A stretch of 64,000 bases of DNA from Phenylobacterium sp. (GTDB taxonomy: Bacteria > Pseudomonadota > Alphaproteobacteria > Caulobacterales > Caulobacteraceae), in assembly GCF_019636135.1 (NCBI RefSeq), contig NZ_JAHBYD010000011.1:1-64000 (forward strand), read 5' to 3'. The position numbers were made by a program, and so were the translations under genes. Below, piece by piece: positions 1 through 8,709 of the stretch. How positions within the stretch are numbered: the first letter of the stretch is position 1; each line of letters opens with the position of its first letter. The notes below the pieces were generated by a model. The model was not told the origin of the DNA and did not search any database. It worked only from the letters and a program-made list of their open reading frames with translations.

Positions 1-177
1 CGCGACCAGGCCCAGGCCACCGCCCGCGCGCGCACCATCTCCACCGCCGCGGCGGCGGCCGCCTCGCCCGGCCGCGGCAGCAGCGTTTCGGTCAACGTGG
101 GCGACGCCGGCCAACGCCTCGGCGACAGCTACCGCCGCCCCTCCATCTCCTCCCGGCCCGCGGGAGCCGCCCGATGA
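1..177 (+). CDS. C-terminal tail of a probable VirB6/TrbL-type T4SS inner-membrane protein (partial)
   Basis: An open frame enters from the left edge and stops at 175-177. The 58 visible residues are Ala-, Ser-, Gly- and Arg-rich and look disordered, which suits the cytoplasmic or periplasmic tail of VirB6/TrbL family proteins. The stop overlaps the start of the virB9 gene (ATG at 174), so the two are translationally coupled. The VirB6 call rests on position directly before virB9-virB10-virB11, not on a recognised domain. VirB8 or another subunit is possible. Confidence 0.45.
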   Translation, partial: RDQAQATARARTISTAAAAAASPGRGSSVSVNVGDAGQRLGDSYRRPSISSRPAGAAR

Positions 178-932
178 TGCGTACGACCACCGCCATAGCC
201 TTCACCCTCGCCCTCGCCGCCACGCCCGCGCTGGCCGTCACGCCGCGCCCCGGCCCCGGTGACCCGCGGATCCACGTCGTGGACTACGACCCCGCCGAGG
301 TGGTCGAGCTGCGCACAGCGCTCGGCTTCCAGTTGGCGCTCGAGTTCGACCCGCTGGAGAAGATCGAGAACGTCGCCATCGGCGATTCCCTCGGCTGGCA
401 GGTGACGCCGAACCGGCGCGCGAACCTCCTGTTCCTGAAGCCCATGTCGGCCCGGCCGCCGACGAACATGACGGTGATCACCAACGCGCGGCGCTACAAC
501 TTCCAGCTCAGCGTCCAGAAGCAGCCGTCGCGCAACCTGCCCTTCACGGTGCGCTTCCTCTACGCGCCGCCGGTGGTCGCCCTGATCGAGGCGCCGCCCC
601 CGCCCCCGCCGCCGGTCGAGGCCAACAGCGCCTATTCCTACGACGGCTCGTCCAGGACGCTTCCGGTGAAGGTCTTCGACGACGGGCGCGACACCTACTT
701 CACCTTCCGCGGCCAGGAGGACCTGCCGGCGATCTTCGCCGTGGATCCCGACGGGGGCGAGGCGGTGGTCAACACCCGGCAGCGCGACGGCTACATCGTG
801 GTCGACCGCATCGCCCGCGGCTTCGTGCTGCGCCGGGGCGCCGAGGTGACCCGCATCTACAACGACGGCTTCCGCGTCGAGGAAGCCAGCCTGCTGCGGC
901 AGCGCAAGAAGGACCCGTGGTGGCGGCGATGA
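174..932 (+). CDS. virB9: VirB9/TrbG/CagX-family type IV secretion outer-membrane-complex protein
   Basis: A 252-residue protein with a Sec signal peptide (about residues 1-21, ending in ALA), as expected for a periplasmic T4SS core subunit. The N-terminal half has the beta-rich VirB9 pattern ending in a TNMTVIT strand near residue 100. The C-terminal half (about 150-252) is the CagX-like domain that binds VirB7/VirB10, with conserved blocks such as VFDDGRDTYF and an ending rich in basic residues. A proline run (about 140-147) links the halves. There is a tandem ATGATG start, and either codon may be used. The end overlaps the virB10 start by 4 nt (ATGA), so this is one operon. No virB7 lipoprotein gene is visible between these genes. 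Confidence 0.9.
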   Translation: MMRTTTAIAFTLALAATPALAVTPRPGPGDPRIHVVDYDPAEVVELRTALGFQLALEFDPLEKIENVAIGDSLGWQVTPNRRANLLFLKPMSARPPTNMTVITNARRYNFQLSVQKQPSRNLPFTVRFLYAPPVVALIEAPPPPPPPVEANSAYSYDGSSRTLPVKVFDDGRDTYFTFRGQEDLPAIFAVDPDGGEAVVNTRQRDGYIVVDRIARGFVLRRGAEVTRIYNDGFRVEEASLLRQRKKDPWWRR

Positions 933-2023
933 GCGGCAGGACCCCCCAAAAGACGCCCCAGGGCGTCAGCCCCGTCTTCGCGCGCGGCGAAGCCCGCACC
1001 CCGCGGGTGCGTGCGCCCAACTCGCCGGTGACCCTGTGGGCCGGCCTGGGCGGCGCGGCGATCCTCGGCTTCATGGTGTTCAACGGCCTGAGCTCCGGCC
1101 GCACGGCGCACGCCCAGGCGCAGCCCACGGCCACCGAGCGTCCGGTCGTGGCGCCGGCCGCCGCGCCGACGCCCGCCCCTCCGCCGCCCGTCGTGCAGCC
1201 GCAACCCGCGCCGACGTCGCTCGTGCCTCAGCCGCTGCCGCCCGCGCCCAACCCGAACGACGCCCACTGGCGCGCCCCGGCCATGGTGGTGGACTTCAGC
1301 GCCTCGCCCGACGCCGCGCCGATCCAGTTGGCCCAGGCGGCCGGCCCCGCCGCGGTCGCCGCCGTCCCGCCGTCGAACGAGGCGCGCGAGACCTCCGACG
1401 AACGCTTCGCCGCCCGGGTCATCGGCGCCTCGGGCGACGTGGCCCACGCCGGCCAGATGCGGGACCTCGGCCGCACGGTGCCGCAGGGCACGGTGATCGC
1501 CGCCGTGCTCGAGACCGCGATCAATTCCGACCTGCCCGGCTCTGTGCGCGGCGTCGTCAGCCGCGACGTGCGCAGCTTCGACGGCAGCCGGGTGCTGATC
1601 CCGCGCGGCTCGCGCCTGGTCGGCCAGTACAAGTCGGCCGCCGCCATCGGCCAGACCCGCGCCTTCGTGGTCTGGAGCCGGATCATCAGCCCGACCGGCG
1701 TCACCATCGACGTCGGCTCGCCCGGCACCGACCGCCTGGGCCGCGGCGGCCTGGACGGCGAGGTCGACACGCATTTCTTCCGCCGCTTCGGCGCCTCGAT
1801 CCTCCTCTCGGTGGTCTCGGCCGGCTCCCAGGCCCTGGCCAACAGCGCGACGAACGGGAACAACACTACCTTCGTCATCGCCTCGCCGGCCCAGGCGAAC
1901 CAGGTGGCCTCGATCGCGCTGCAGAAGCAGATGGACATCCCCGACACCATCAAGGTGGCCCAGGGCGTGCCCGTGCAGGTGTTCGTGGCCCGCGACCTGG
2001 ACTTCTCGGCCGTCGTCCGCTGA
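929..2023 (+). CDS. virB10: VirB10/TrbI-family type IV secretion channel protein
   Basis: About 364 residues from the ATG at 929, which overlaps the virB9 stop; an in-frame GTG at 917 is less likely. There is a short cytoplasmic N-terminus, one membrane segment (about 34-52), a proline-rich periplasmic linker (about 70-115), and the conserved beta-barrel TrbI domain in the C-terminal 200 residues. Recognisable blocks are VPQGTVI, SRDVRSFDG, LIPRGSRLVG and FRRFGASILL. VirB10 spans from the inner membrane to the outer-membrane complex and gates substrate passage. It sits between virB9 and virB11 with almost no spacing. Confidence 0.93.
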   Translation: MSGRTPQKTPQGVSPVFARGEARTPRVRAPNSPVTLWAGLGGAAILGFMVFNGLSSGRTAHAQAQPTATERPVVAPAAAPTPAPPPPVVQPQPAPTSLVPQPLPPAPNPNDAHWRAPAMVVDFSASPDAAPIQLAQAAGPAAVAAVPPSNEARETSDERFAARVIGASGDVAHAGQMRDLGRTVPQGTVIAAVLETAINSDLPGSVRGVVSRDVRSFDGSRVLIPRGSRLVGQYKSAAAIGQTRAFVVWSRIISPTGVTIDVGSPGTDRLGRGGLDGEVDTHFFRRFGASILLSVVSAGSQALANSATNGNNTTFVIASPAQANQVASIALQKQMDIPDTIKVAQGVPVQVFVARDLDFSAVVR

Positions 2024-2036
2024 TGAGCGCGCCCCG

Positions 2037-3017
2037 ATGAGTGCGAACGTCTACCTCTCGGCGTATCTCGCGCCGCTGGCGCCATGGCTCTCACGCCCGG
2101 ACGTCACCGACGTCCTGGTCAACCGCGCCGGCGAGGTGTGGGTGGAGACCGCGGGCGGCGGCATGACCCGCGAGCCCGCCGACCAGCTCGACGAGACCGC
2201 CCTGCAGCGCCTCGCCCGCCAGATCGCCGCCGCCAGCCACCAGGGCGTCAACCGCGAGCAGCCCCTGCTCTCGGCCACCCTGCCCGATGGCGCCCGCGTG
2301 CAGGTGGTCTCGCCGCCCGCCACCCGCGGCGGCCTGATCCTGGCGGTGCGCAAGCACCTGATCTCCGACCTGTCGGTCGCCGACCTGGCGCGCGACGGCC
2401 TCTTCGCGGCCACCACCCGCTCGGACCCCGCGAAGGAAGCCGCGGGCGACGCCGAACTCGAAGCCCTGCTGGCCGCCGGCGACCACGCCGCGTTCCTCAA
2501 GCTCGCCGTTCGCCGGCGCAAGACCATCGTCGTCTCGGGCGGCACCGGCACCGGCAAGACCACGCTGCTGAATGCGCTCGTGAAGGAGATCGACCGCGCC
2601 GAGCGCCTCGTCGTCATCGAGGACGCCCCCGAGGTGCGTCTGGACCACCCGAACAGCGTGGGCCTGGTCGCCGTGCGCGGCGAGCTGGGCGAGGCCCGCG
2701 TCGACGCCGACCAGCTTCTGGCCGCGGCGCTGCGCCTGCGCCCCGACCGCATCTTGCTGGGCGAATTGCGCGGCAAGGAGGCCTTCGCCTTCCTGCGCGC
2801 CGTGAACAGCGGCCACCCCGGCTCGCTCACCACCGTCCACGCCGACAGCCCCGGCGGCGCGCTCGACCAGATCGCGCTCCTCGCCCTGACCTCGGGCGTC
2901 GACCTGGGCTGGGACAAGGTGCAGACCTACGTCAGCCGGGTGATCGACGTCGTCGTCCAGATCGAGCGCGTGGACGGCGCGCGGCGCGTCACCGAGATCC
3001 ACTACCGACCGCGTTGA
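2037..3017 (+). CDS. virB11: VirB11-family hexameric traffic ATPase
   Basis: A 326-residue P-loop secretion ATPase. The N-terminal domain (about 1-115) has the DVTDVLVNR block typical of VirB11. The nucleotide site follows: Walker A SGGTGTGKTT (about 167-176), Asp box VVIEDAPE (about 193-200), Walker B ILLGELRG (about 238-245) and the His box GHPGSLTTVHAD (about 257-268). It energises T4SS pilus assembly or substrate transfer at the inner-membrane face. It starts 13 nt after the virB10 stop and is the last vir gene seen. No virD4 coupling protein or relaxase lies in this window. Confidence 0.95.
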   Translation: MSANVYLSAYLAPLAPWLSRPDVTDVLVNRAGEVWVETAGGGMTREPADQLDETALQRLARQIAAASHQGVNREQPLLSATLPDGARVQVVSPPATRGGLILAVRKHLISDLSVADLARDGLFAATTRSDPAKEAAGDAELEALLAAGDHAAFLKLAVRRRKTIVVSGGTGTGKTTLLNALVKEIDRAERLVVIEDAPEVRLDHPNSVGLVAVRGELGEARVDADQLLAAALRLRPDRILLGELRGKEAFAFLRAVNSGHPGSLTTVHADSPGGALDQIALLALTSGVDLGWDKVQTYVSRVIDVVVQIERVDGARRVTEIHYRPR

Positions 3018-3072
3018 TCCGCCGCACTTTTTCTGCGGCATGAGGGAAATCTCTTAAGCATGTTCGGCCATT

Positions 3073-3441
3073 GTGGCCGCCATGACGACCCGCCCCGCCG
3101 TGGACTGGAACGAACGCCGCGCCGAGCCCCGCGCCTCGGTCAGCATCCGTGCGCGCGTGCTGCACGGCCAGGGCCTGGCCATGTGGGCCGACTGCGTGAT
3201 CAAGGATCTCAGCGCGTCCGGCGCCAAGATCGAGCTCTCCCACTTCCACAAGATCCCGCCCCGCTTCGTGCTGCTGCACTTCGAGGCGGGCGTGGCGTTC
3301 GAGGTGGTCCTGAAGTGGCGCCGCGCCGATCTGGCCGGCATGGCCTTCGAGCATCGCCACGACCTCCAGGGCGAGGTTCCCGCCCACCTGAAGGCCGCCA
3401 AGGAACAGTGGCTGGCCCTGAAGCCCAGCCTGGGGCTCTGA
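3073..3441 (+). CDS. PilZ domain protein (putative c-di-GMP receptor)
   Basis: A small protein of 122 residues (GTG start) or 119 residues (ATG at 3082). It has the two PilZ ligand motifs: an arginine motif (RRAEPRASV, near residue 15) and a D-x-S-x-x-G motif (DLSASGAKIE, near residue 47), followed by beta strands. Single-domain PilZ proteins bind cyclic di-GMP and act by protein-protein contact. A link to the T4SS upstream or to the EPS genes downstream would be guilt by association only. About 55 nt separate it from virB11, and it may have its own promoter. Confidence 0.85.
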   Translation: MAAMTTRPAVDWNERRAEPRASVSIRARVLHGQGLAMWADCVIKDLSASGAKIELSHFHKIPPRFVLLHFEAGVAFEVVLKWRRADLAGMAFEHRHDLQGEVPAHLKAAKEQWLALKPSLGL

Positions 3442-3792
3442 ACCCGTCCCGGACGAAGCTCGGCGACCGTCTCGACGGCCGTACGCGGCCTCGCATCCTG
3501 CGGCCACGCATCTCGTCGCCTGCCGCATTGGCGGCCAGCGGCAGGTGTGGCGGAGGTCCTGGGCAGTCGCGTTGGCCCCCCAAGGACGGAGGGCACGGAC
3601 TGGTTGACAAACGCGGGACGGAGGCGTCATTCACTCGTCATAATGGGGGATTGGCGCGGGAAAGGCCGTATCAGTTCGCGACGCTCGGGGTTCGCCGCCT
3701 AAGTGCGATCCGGCGTCTCCAGATGCGGACCTTGCCGGACGGTTTCGCGAGCCTCGTGGTCGGCTATCGCGTGAGTTTGTGGGGGTTGGAGT
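3442..3792. other. Intergenic region without a recognised gene (351 bp)
   Basis: No open frame here has a convincing start, ribosome-binding site or protein-like composition. It separates the PilZ gene from the membrane transferase gene. A GGAG-type ribosome-binding site lies immediately before the ATG at 3793. No strong hairpin-plus-T terminator was seen after the PilZ stop. Confidence 0.5.
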
Positions 3793-5250
3793 ATGCCGAG
3801 TGAGCCGGTGACCGCGAGCCCGAGCGTCGGGCGATCGGACCACGGCGAGGAGACGCGGCAGGGGCGTTGGCTCACCAGCCTGCTGCTGTTTTCGATCCTG
3901 TGCCTCGGGCCGACAGCGCTGCTCTTCGCCCTCAACAGCATCGTCGGGATGCTGGGGCCATGGATCAATCTCGACCTGCTGCTTGTCTATATCGCCGCGG
4001 TGCTCGCCGGCCGGGTTTCCCAGCGCCTGGCCGTCGTCCTGGCGACGCTGGGCATGTTTGCGACGCTTGGAATCCAGATCCTCGTGGGCATCGGCCTCAT
4101 CTACATCGAGGATCCGGCGCTCATCCTGGAATATCTGGCCTTCGCCGCGTTCTGGCCCTGGCGGGTGATCAGCCTGTGGGCAGGCCTCGCCCTGGTCGCG
4201 ATGCTGATCACCTACCTGTTGCTGAGCCGGATCCGGATCGGCCGCGCGCGGACCTTGCCCGCGGTGGTCCTGCTCATCGTGTTCGTTTCGCTCGACCTCT
4301 TCGGCCGTACGGCGATCGGCTACGACATGGTGCGTCTGAACATGGCCACCAGCAGCGCGGTGCGGCTGGGCCAGTTGATCGGCAAGTGGACCCGGCCGGC
4401 GCAGTTCCACGTGCGGCCCTTCGACGGTGAGACCATGCAGTCCTACCTGACGACGAACGGGCCGCCGCCCGACAGGATTCTGTCGATCGCCGTCGAGTCG
4501 TTCGGTTCCGCCCAGGACGCGAACTACAACGCGGTCGAGATCGCGCCGCTGCAGAAGGCGCTCGGGAACGACTACGTCGTCACGCGGGCGCTGCATCCCT
4601 ATCGTGGCGCGACGCTGGCCGGCGAAATCCGCGAGCTCTGCGGCCTGCGCATCTCGGGCACACCGAAGACGGCGGAAGGCCGGTTGCTCCGGCCGCACTG
4701 CATTCCCGCGAAGCTCTCCGAGCAAGGCTGGGCCACCCTCGGCATCCACGGCAACTCGCGCTTCTTCTACAACCGTTCGGGCCTCTATCCGGCCATCGGC
4801 TTCACCCACACGCTCTTCTTCGACGATCTCAAGGCGCAGGGCCGGCGCGTCTGCCGCACCCGCGCCTTTGCGGGGATATGCGACCACGACTCCATCGGCG
4901 CGGCCCTGGATTTCATGGCCCGGAATCCGAAGGCCTTCGTCCACATCATGACGCTGGACACGCACTTCCCACTGGGGTCGCGCACCGCGGGCGACCGGAA
5001 CTGCAAGCCCGGCGTAACGGTGCCTTCGCCGGAGCTGTGCCTGTATCAGAACCAGATCACGGCCGTCATGGGCGAGATCGGCGAGGTCATCGCGAAGGCT
5101 CCGGTCAAGCCCGACCTGATCTTCATCTATGGGGACCATGCCCCGCCCTATGCGGTGGCGTCCGAGCGGAAATATTTCGATCGCGAGAACATTCCCGTTC
5201 TGATCCTGAAGCGGCGCGCCGAAGCCGATGGCAATGCGCCTCCAGTCTAG
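3793..5250 (+). CDS. Membrane-anchored alkaline-phosphatase-fold transferase (LtaS/phosphoethanolamine-transferase/sulfatase-like)
   Basis: A 485-residue protein. Four or five hydrophobic segments occupy about residues 25-180, followed by a periplasmic catalytic domain. The metal/nucleophile pattern of the superfamily is visible: ESFG at about 235, a candidate nucleophile Thr in RGATLAGE at about 274, the DTHFPL histidine near 390, and the YGDHAPP Asp-His pair at about 448. Relatives transfer phosphoethanolamine, phosphoglycerol or similar groups to surface glycans or lipids. Position at the edge of the EPS cluster suggests modification of that polymer or of lipid A. The substrate cannot be told from sequence. 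A short piece similar to its C-terminus lies at 32597-32806. Confidence 0.75.
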   Translation: MPSEPVTASPSVGRSDHGEETRQGRWLTSLLLFSILCLGPTALLFALNSIVGMLGPWINLDLLLVYIAAVLAGRVSQRLAVVLATLGMFATLGIQILVGIGLIYIEDPALILEYLAFAAFWPWRVISLWAGLALVAMLITYLLLSRIRIGRARTLPAVVLLIVFVSLDLFGRTAIGYDMVRLNMATSSAVRLGQLIGKWTRPAQFHVRPFDGETMQSYLTTNGPPPDRILSIAVESFGSAQDANYNAVEIAPLQKALGNDYVVTRALHPYRGATLAGEIRELCGLRISGTPKTAEGRLLRPHCIPAKLSEQGWATLGIHGNSRFFYNRSGLYPAIGFTHTLFFDDLKAQGRRVCRTRAFAGICDHDSIGAALDFMARNPKAFVHIMTLDTHFPLGSRTAGDRNCKPGVTVPSPELCLYQNQITAVMGEIGEVIAKAPVKPDLIFIYGDHAPPYAVASERKYFDRENIPVLILKRRAEADGNAPPV

Positions 5251-5302
5251 GCCGCAGCCGTCCCCGTGGGCAGCGGGCCGCAATGTGCGCGCCTGAGGAC
5301 CG

Positions 5303-6850
5303 TCAGACGAAGTCCAGATAGCGGCTGTTGAAGTTGCGCACGCGCGGGAAGATCACGTCGATGTCGGCGTCCGACACGCCGAACCAGCGCCCGAGGGTCG
5401 CCCCGTACTGATCGACCGACGTGGTCGGGATCAGGGCGCCGCCGACGTTGTCGGGATTGCTGAAGCCGTTCACGTCGGCGCCCAGCGTCGGGTACTGGCC
5501 GTAGATGTCGCCGCCGTTCACTGCGCCGCCCATGATGAAGTGGTGCGCGCCCCAGGCGTGGTCGGTGCCGTCGCCGTTCGTCGTGAAGCCGCGGCCGAAG
5601 TCCGAGGCGGTGAAGGTGGTCACCTGGCTGCGCCGGTCGACGCCGCCGATGTTCGACAGGGCGGCGTCGAAATAGCTCAGCGCATGCGCGACCTTCGCCA
5701 GCAGGTTCGGCTGCACGTTGTTCTGGAAGTCATGGGTGTCCCAGCCCCCCAGGCTGACGAAGAAGACCTGCCGCCGCACCCCCAGGACCGAACTGGCCGC
5801 AATCATGCGCGCCACGGTCTGCAACTGGACCGCCAGGCTGTTGGCCTCGACCCGCTGCAGCACCGGGTTGGTATAGGCCGGCGCGGTCGCGACGCTGGTG
5901 ACGATCTGCTGGCTGAAGGCCGAATTCACCGTCGAGGCCGCGCCGACCGAGCGCGCCACGGTGGTCGCGTAGTCGGCGGCGAAGTTGTTGGCCACGCTGG
6001 TGTCGGTGATCAGGCTGCGCATCGCGCTCGGCCCCTGCGACGAGCCGAACAGCGTCGAGCCCTGCTGGCTCGAGATCACCACGGCGGGCTGCGCGCCGGT
6101 CGAGAGCTGGTACTGCACCACCGACTGGCCCGAGAGGAAGACGGCGTTGCCCGCCGCCGAGACGGCGGTGAACAGCGTGCTGGCCCCGTTCATCGACGCC
6201 ATCAGGTCGGCGAAGCGGCCGCCCCATCCGGTCCGCGCGCCTTCCTGCGACAGGGCCTGCCACGTCGACTGCTGGTCGTTGTGCGAGAACAGGCTGGGCG
6301 GCAGCGCCACAGAGCGGGCCTGGTACTGCGCCTTGGTGGTGGGCTGGACCAGCGTGCCGACGTTGGCCAGGACCGCCAGGCGGCCCTGCCCGAACAGGGC
6401 CTGCAGAGGCGCCATGAAGGGGTGCAGGGCGAAGGTCCGCGACGCCGCGCTCGTGCCCTCGGGCACGCGCTGGGCCGTGCGCGGCGCGATCGGCAGCACC
6501 CCGCCCCAGGCCTCGGGCGACGCCCGCTCGGCCACGCGGCCCGTCACCGGGCTCGTCTGGCCGACCGGCGTCGGCTCCGCGCCCACGGGCATCAGCGCGA
6601 TCGGGTCGGTCCCGGTGTCGCGGGCGTTGACGTAGCGGGTCCAACTGTCCTGGTCGGTGGCCAGCACCATGTTGTGCGCGTCGTTGCCGCCGTAGAGGAA
6701 GACGCAGACCAGGGCCTTGTAGTCGGGCGCGGACTGGCCGGCCGCCGACCCCGCCGCGGCCAGTTGCATCGCGAACGGCGCGCCGACGCCCAGCGCGCCC
6801 ACGGCGCCGCCCAGGCGCAGGAGGTGGCGGCGATCCATCGTCCCGCTCAT
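5303..6850 (-). CDS. DUF1501 family protein with a Tat-type signal
   Basis: A 515-residue protein with an N-terminal twin-arginine signal (MDRRHLLRLGG followed by a hydrophobic stretch), so probably exported folded. It has the DUF1501 blocks FLYGGNDAHNMV (near residue 50), SHNDQQSTWQ and GGWDTHDFQNN, plus a late DHAWGAHHFIMGG block. DUF1501 proteins are alkaline-phosphatase-fold relatives of unknown substrate. They are nearly always encoded with a DUF1800 partner, as here, where the start overlaps the upstream stop by 4 nt (ATGA). Any relation to the neighbouring polysaccharide genes is speculative. Confidence 0.88.
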   Translation of the reverse strand: MSGTMDRRHLLRLGGAVGALGVGAPFAMQLAAAGSAAGQSAPDYKALVCVFLYGGNDAHNMVLATDQDSWTRYVNARDTGTDPIALMPVGAEPTPVGQTSPVTGRVAERASPEAWGGVLPIAPRTAQRVPEGTSAASRTFALHPFMAPLQALFGQGRLAVLANVGTLVQPTTKAQYQARSVALPPSLFSHNDQQSTWQALSQEGARTGWGGRFADLMASMNGASTLFTAVSAAGNAVFLSGQSVVQYQLSTGAQPAVVISSQQGSTLFGSSQGPSAMRSLITDTSVANNFAADYATTVARSVGAASTVNSAFSQQIVTSVATAPAYTNPVLQRVEANSLAVQLQTVARMIAASSVLGVRRQVFFVSLGGWDTHDFQNNVQPNLLAKVAHALSYFDAALSNIGGVDRRSQVTTFTASDFGRGFTTNGDGTDHAWGAHHFIMGGAVNGGDIYGQYPTLGADVNGFSNPDNVGGALIPTTSVDQYGATLGRWFGVSDADIDVIFPRVRNFNSRYLDFV

Positions 6851-8523
6851 CGCTGCACCAGGTATTCGGCCGAGGCCATGGTCATGAAGACTGCCAGCTT
6901 CGCGCGGTTGGTGAGCGCCGTGGTCCGGGCCGCGCCGGCGGCCGTCGGCAGGTTGATCGCGCCCACCGCGCCGGTGATGCGGCTGCGCAGGCCCGGCGAC
7001 ATGCGGCCGCTCAGCAGCAGGAGGTCCATCCGGTCGACCAGGGCGTTGACGTCGTTCGCCAGCGCGGTCTCGGCGGCGTAGGTGGAGCGCACGTCGCGCG
7101 ACGTGCCGATCCCGCCGTCGATCGTCGATTGCATGGTGTTGAGATAGCCCGCGACCGTCACCTCATCGACGATCTGCGCTTCCGGCGCCACGAGGCCGGC
7201 GCCGCCGACGCGCGTGTTCGGCGGCGAATAGCCCGGCCGGAAGAAGTTGAACACCGACGGCGCGGTCAGGGCCGACTGGCCGAGCGAGGTGTTGGCGCTC
7301 GTGGAGACGATCGCCCAGTCGCCGCTGGCCGAGGCGGCGTCGAACGCCCGCGCCCAGTTGGCCAGCCGCACCACCGGCTCGCGCAGCTTGCCGTCGTTGG
7401 CCCCGTCGGCCGCGCCCCGCGCCTCGGGGTCGAGCAGGATCGCCCGCACGACGGCCGCCATGTCGCCGCGCACCCCCTTGCCGTTGTCGTTGAACGCGGC
7501 CGCCACGCGCGCGACGTATCCGGGGCTCGGGTTGCTGGTGACGAGGCGCTGGATGAGCTGCTTGCCGATGAACGGCCCGACGTTCGGGTGGTTGAACAGG
7601 GTGTCGAGGGCGATCTTCAGGTCGCCCTGCGGATCGGGTGTCGAACTGGCGGGGATCGTGACCCCCAGGAACGCCTTGGCGCCGGTCGAGTGGAACTGCG
7701 GATAGGGGATCATCGCGCGGATGAGCGCATCGTTGGCCACCCGGCTGCCGCCCCGGAACGTCCCCGTGGTCGGATTGGCGGCGTAGTAGCTGTAGCCGGT
7801 GAACACCTTCGCCAGCCCGCTGATGTCGGCGGCCGTGTAGGTCGGCAGCGGCCGACCCGACAGATCCGTCCTCACCGTGCCGTCGGGAGCCAGCTCATTG
7901 ACCCCGATGGTCATCAACTGCATCACCTCGCGGGCGAAGTTCTCGTCGGGATTTCGGCCCGTCGCCGGGTCCTCCTTCTGGTTCGCCAGCCAGGTCAGGT
8001 AGACGCCCATCGTCGGATGCAGCGCCACCTGCTCGAGCAGGGTGCGGAAGTTGCCGAACGCGTTCTGGCCCAGCATGTCGTAGTACGAGGCCGCGCCGCG
8101 CACATCGACGTTGGAATCCACCAGCGAGATCACGAAGATCTCGGAGAGCGCGAGCTTCATCCGCTGGCGTAGCTGGTCGGGCCCGGTCACGGCCTGGCGC
8201 CAGTACGAGGCGTAGAAATCGGGCGGGTTCAGCGTCGCGCCCGGATTGCTGAGCCGCAATTGTGCGAGCTTCGCGTCGACATCGCCCAGGTGCGAGCGCG
8301 GCGGCGACATGACGATCTGCTGGTCGATCCACTGGGAATAGCCGGCGGCCCGCACCTGGCTGATGGCCGCGTCCGTCGGGCCATAGGCGGCCTGGCCGAG
8401 GAATCGCGACGCCTCGGCCGCCGACGGCGGCCCCTCGGGGCCGCCGGTCCCGCGCGCGCCGCTGCACGACGCCACGACGAGGGCGAACAGAACGCCCAGC
8501 CAGCGCACGCCCCCGCGCGGCAT
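6847..8523 (-). CDS. DUF1800 family lipoprotein
   Basis: About 558 residues from the ATG at 8523, which follows an AGGGGGCGAG ribosome-binding site; a TTG at 8541 is less likely. The N-terminus is a lipoprotein signal with lipobox VASC (Cys20). The DUF1800 pattern follows: FLGQAAYGPTDAAI, the REVMQLMTIGVNEL helix, AADISGLAKVFTGYSY, and a VFNFFRPGYSPP block near the C-terminus. The family has no known reaction. It is translationally coupled to the DUF1501 gene downstream, and the two probably form one envelope complex or pathway. Confidence 0.88.
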   Translation of the reverse strand: MPRGGVRWLGVLFALVVASCSGARGTGGPEGPPSAAEASRFLGQAAYGPTDAAISQVRAAGYSQWIDQQIVMSPPRSHLGDVDAKLAQLRLSNPGATLNPPDFYASYWRQAVTGPDQLRQRMKLALSEIFVISLVDSNVDVRGAASYYDMLGQNAFGNFRTLLEQVALHPTMGVYLTWLANQKEDPATGRNPDENFAREVMQLMTIGVNELAPDGTVRTDLSGRPLPTYTAADISGLAKVFTGYSYYAANPTTGTFRGGSRVANDALIRAMIPYPQFHSTGAKAFLGVTIPASSTPDPQGDLKIALDTLFNHPNVGPFIGKQLIQRLVTSNPSPGYVARVAAAFNDNGKGVRGDMAAVVRAILLDPEARGAADGANDGKLREPVVRLANWARAFDAASASGDWAIVSTSANTSLGQSALTAPSVFNFFRPGYSPPNTRVGGAGLVAPEAQIVDEVTVAGYLNTMQSTIDGGIGTSRDVRSTYAAETALANDVNALVDRMDLLLLSGRMSPGLRSRITGAVGAINLPTAAGAARTTALTNRAKLAVFMTMASAEYLVQR

Positions 8524-8569
8524 CTCGCCCCCTGAAATCAACGCCCCTCAGCCCCGAGTTTCGCCGTTC

Positions 8570-8586
8570 GTGGACCCGGCGTCCAC
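8570..8586. promoter_or_regulatory. Inverted repeat GTGGAC-N5-GTCCAC in a divergent promoter region
   Basis: Perfect 6-bp arms lie upstream of the DUF1800 start and on the far side from the RTX gene. It could be a regulator site for the minus-strand DUF1800/DUF1501 operon or just GC-rich chance pairing. No matching copy was noticed elsewhere in the window. Confidence 0.3.
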
Positions 8587-8621
8587 CTACAGGCTACTAC
8601 GGCCCCACCGCAGCCTCGGTT

Positions 8622-8636
8622 TGCACGATACGTGCA
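8622..8636. promoter_or_regulatory. Perfect palindrome TGCACG-ATA-CGTGCA, candidate operator
   Basis: A 15-bp dyad lies about 75 nt upstream of the RTX gene start in the 186-bp divergent intergenic region. Arms and spacing resemble a binding site for a dimeric HTH regulator. A possible -35-like TTGACG follows near 8675. No cognate regulator is encoded next door, so assignment to either divergent gene is open. Confidence 0.4.
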
Positions 8637-8709
8637 TTTCCGCTCGGTCGGACGGAAGATTTGTTTCGTCGCGTTGACGCCCTAACATCAGCGCGATCAA
8701 GGAGTGGGC

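Noticed and set aside
857..1774. Minus-strand frame of 305 codons across virB9/virB10
   Set aside because: High GC gives long antisense frames. The product is Arg/Gly/Ala-rich low-complexity sequence, while the plus strand encodes conserved VirB proteins.
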